Shown here one piece after another: positions 32,704 through 33,570 of a stretch of DNA of 33,570 nt. The stretch spans positions 1-33,570 of the forward strand of contig SXNM01000322.1 of NCBI GenBank assembly GCA_005777155.1, read 5' to 3'. The notes under the pieces were generated by a model that saw nothing but the letters and a program-made list of their open reading frames with translations, made no database searches and was not told the DNA's origin. The stretch comes from Pseudomonadota bacterium (GTDB taxonomy: Bacteria; Myxococcota_A; UBA9042). Every line of letters starts with the position of its first letter. Positions within the stretch are counted from its first letter, which is position 1. The translations under genes and the position numbers were made by a program.

Positions 32704-33156
32704 CCGACCCCTCCGGCCGCGACGGCGTGACCGCACTTCCCGTCGCGCCGACGATAGAACGAGGCGCAGCCGGCGCATAGACCCAGGGCTGCCGCTCCGT
32801 GCTGACGCGCCAAGATCTCGAGCGCGCCCACACCGCGCCCGGCGCCGACGACGGCGACTTGTCGATCCGCCGCGGACCATGGCACTTTGCAGAGGCCAGC
32901 GTCATCGACGGCGCTTGGCGTTCGGCCCCGGCCCACGCCACACCACTCGCAGCGCCTGGGCGCGCCACGCAGAGAGTCGATGCGCCAAGCTCGCCGCCAG
33001 GACAACGGGGGAGACCGCTCGGCCCGAGACGAGGTCGCGGTCGACGCCGGTCGGGCGGCCGGGATCGGGGCGCAGGGACCAGCGAGCGCGCTGCGCGGGC
33101 ACCGCTACGAGTCGGCCAAAGCGCTTCAGCGCGCCGGCGGCGGCGAGGCTCCGACC
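32704..33156. other. Divergent intergenic region between kinase and muramidase genes
   Basis: About 450 bases. The muramidase frame stays open through the right part, with an ATG at 32980, so that gene may begin earlier. Otherwise no repeat, RNA motif or promoter is evident. Confidence 0.4.
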
Positions 33157-33570
33157 GTGAGCGCGCCCCATGGCCCCCTGGACGCAATGGCGCAGGCGGC
33201 GGCGACCCTCGCTGCGGCGCACGGTGAGCAGATCAGCCGTGGGGCGGAGGCGATCGCGTTGCCTGCCCGCAGCGTGGCCGCCGTGGTGCTCGCCGAGCAG
33301 GCTGGCCTTGGGCCCGTCGACCCCGGCGAGCTGGCGCTTCGATTTGAGCCGCACGCCTTCTGGCAGCAGACCGGCCGCTGGGTGGTCGCCACGCACCGAG
33401 ATCAAGCAGCCGAGCTCGCTGCGTTCACCGCAGCACAGCGCATTGACGACGCCGCGGCGCACGCCGCGACCCGCATGGGCCTCGGCCAGCTCGCTGGCTC
33501 CGAAGCCCAGGCCGCCGGCTTCACCACCGCTGAAGCCATGATGGCCGCCATGCGCGCGTCGCCGCAGGCC
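33157..33570 (+). CDS. N-acetylmuramidase (DUF3380-like) peptidoglycan hydrolase, 5' part
   Basis: The frame runs off the window's right edge. It contains 'LALRFEPHAFWQQTGR' and 'AATRMGLGQLAGSEAQAAGF' then 'TTAEAMMAAMRASPQA', which match the pattern of the N-acetylmuramidase family (L.FE.H.F....; S..WGLGQ..G......GY.....MV..M). Enzymes of this family cut the glycan backbone of murein and occur in phage endolysins and in contractile-injection clusters. GTG at 33157 has GAGG eight bases upstream; ATG 32980 or 33187 are alternatives. The Trp usually before GLGQ is Met here. No phage genes are visible in the window, so its context is unknown. Confidence 0.65.
   Translation, partial: MSAPHGPLDAMAQAAATLAAAHGEQISRGAEAIALPARSVAAVVLAEQAGLGPVDPGELALRFEPHAFWQQTGRWVVATHRDQAAELAAFTAAQRIDDAAAHAATRMGLGQLAGSEAQAAGFTTAEAMMAAMRASPQA

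Overview
The window is very GC-rich, with the codon bias and gene content of a Myxococcota (myxobacterium-like) chromosome. Supporting signs are a TonB C-terminal domain fused to a TonB-dependent receptor, an ECF sigma / ActD-like / caspase-like gene trio, a VIT-VWA lipoprotein with an AgmX/PglI-type segment and a DUF2135-like end, and several lipoproteins with Asp/Ser/Gly or Asp/Gly/Ala/Ile spacer repeats. No rRNA, tRNA or CRISPR array was seen. No species is claimed.

Layout. 1-4955 (+): the end of an Arg/Gly-rich protein, then a lipoprotein, the TonB/TonB-receptor hybrid and a radical SAM protein, tightly packed. 5174-6880 (-): a secreted lipoprotein of three tandem Cys-containing repeats, preceded by a cobalamin riboswitch and a hairpin that would cover its ribosome-binding site. 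This riboswitch/lipoprotein pair is the most interesting unit in the window. 7057-10766 (+): ECF sigma factor, ActD-like membrane protein and a caspase-fold surface protein, joined by ATGA overlaps; the caspase gene is broken by an in-frame TAA and a one-base shift. 10975-14703: a TMTC-like membrane glycosyltransferase (-) divergent from a secreted type I phosphodiesterase (+).

15092-18856 (-) is a VIT/VWA/TPR/DUF2135 lipoprotein gene now split over three reading frames. 18857-21190 is an island of decay: possible IS21-type end repeats, a secreted-protein pseudogene with in-frame stops, an IS91-like scrap, a perfect 5 x 11 bp tandem repeat, and IS630-like and IS1182/IS5-like transposase N-termini abutting each other.

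21255-23329 (-) holds a metzincin-like lipoprotein protease followed by a HEAT-repeat protein. Housekeeping genes follow: pssA (+), then a leftward cluster thiolase - RNase J - EngB - RimI - ThiE - DapB, mostly with overlapping ends, an FtsB/DivIC-like protein, and a GAF-GAF histidine kinase. The right edge carries the start of an N-acetylmuramidase-like gene (+).

The clustering of disrupted genes (caspase, VIT protein, secreted pseudogene, IS pieces) between about 8.5 and 21 kb, against intact genes elsewhere, suggests an accessory zone under decay. Sequencing error cannot be excluded for the single-base shifts.
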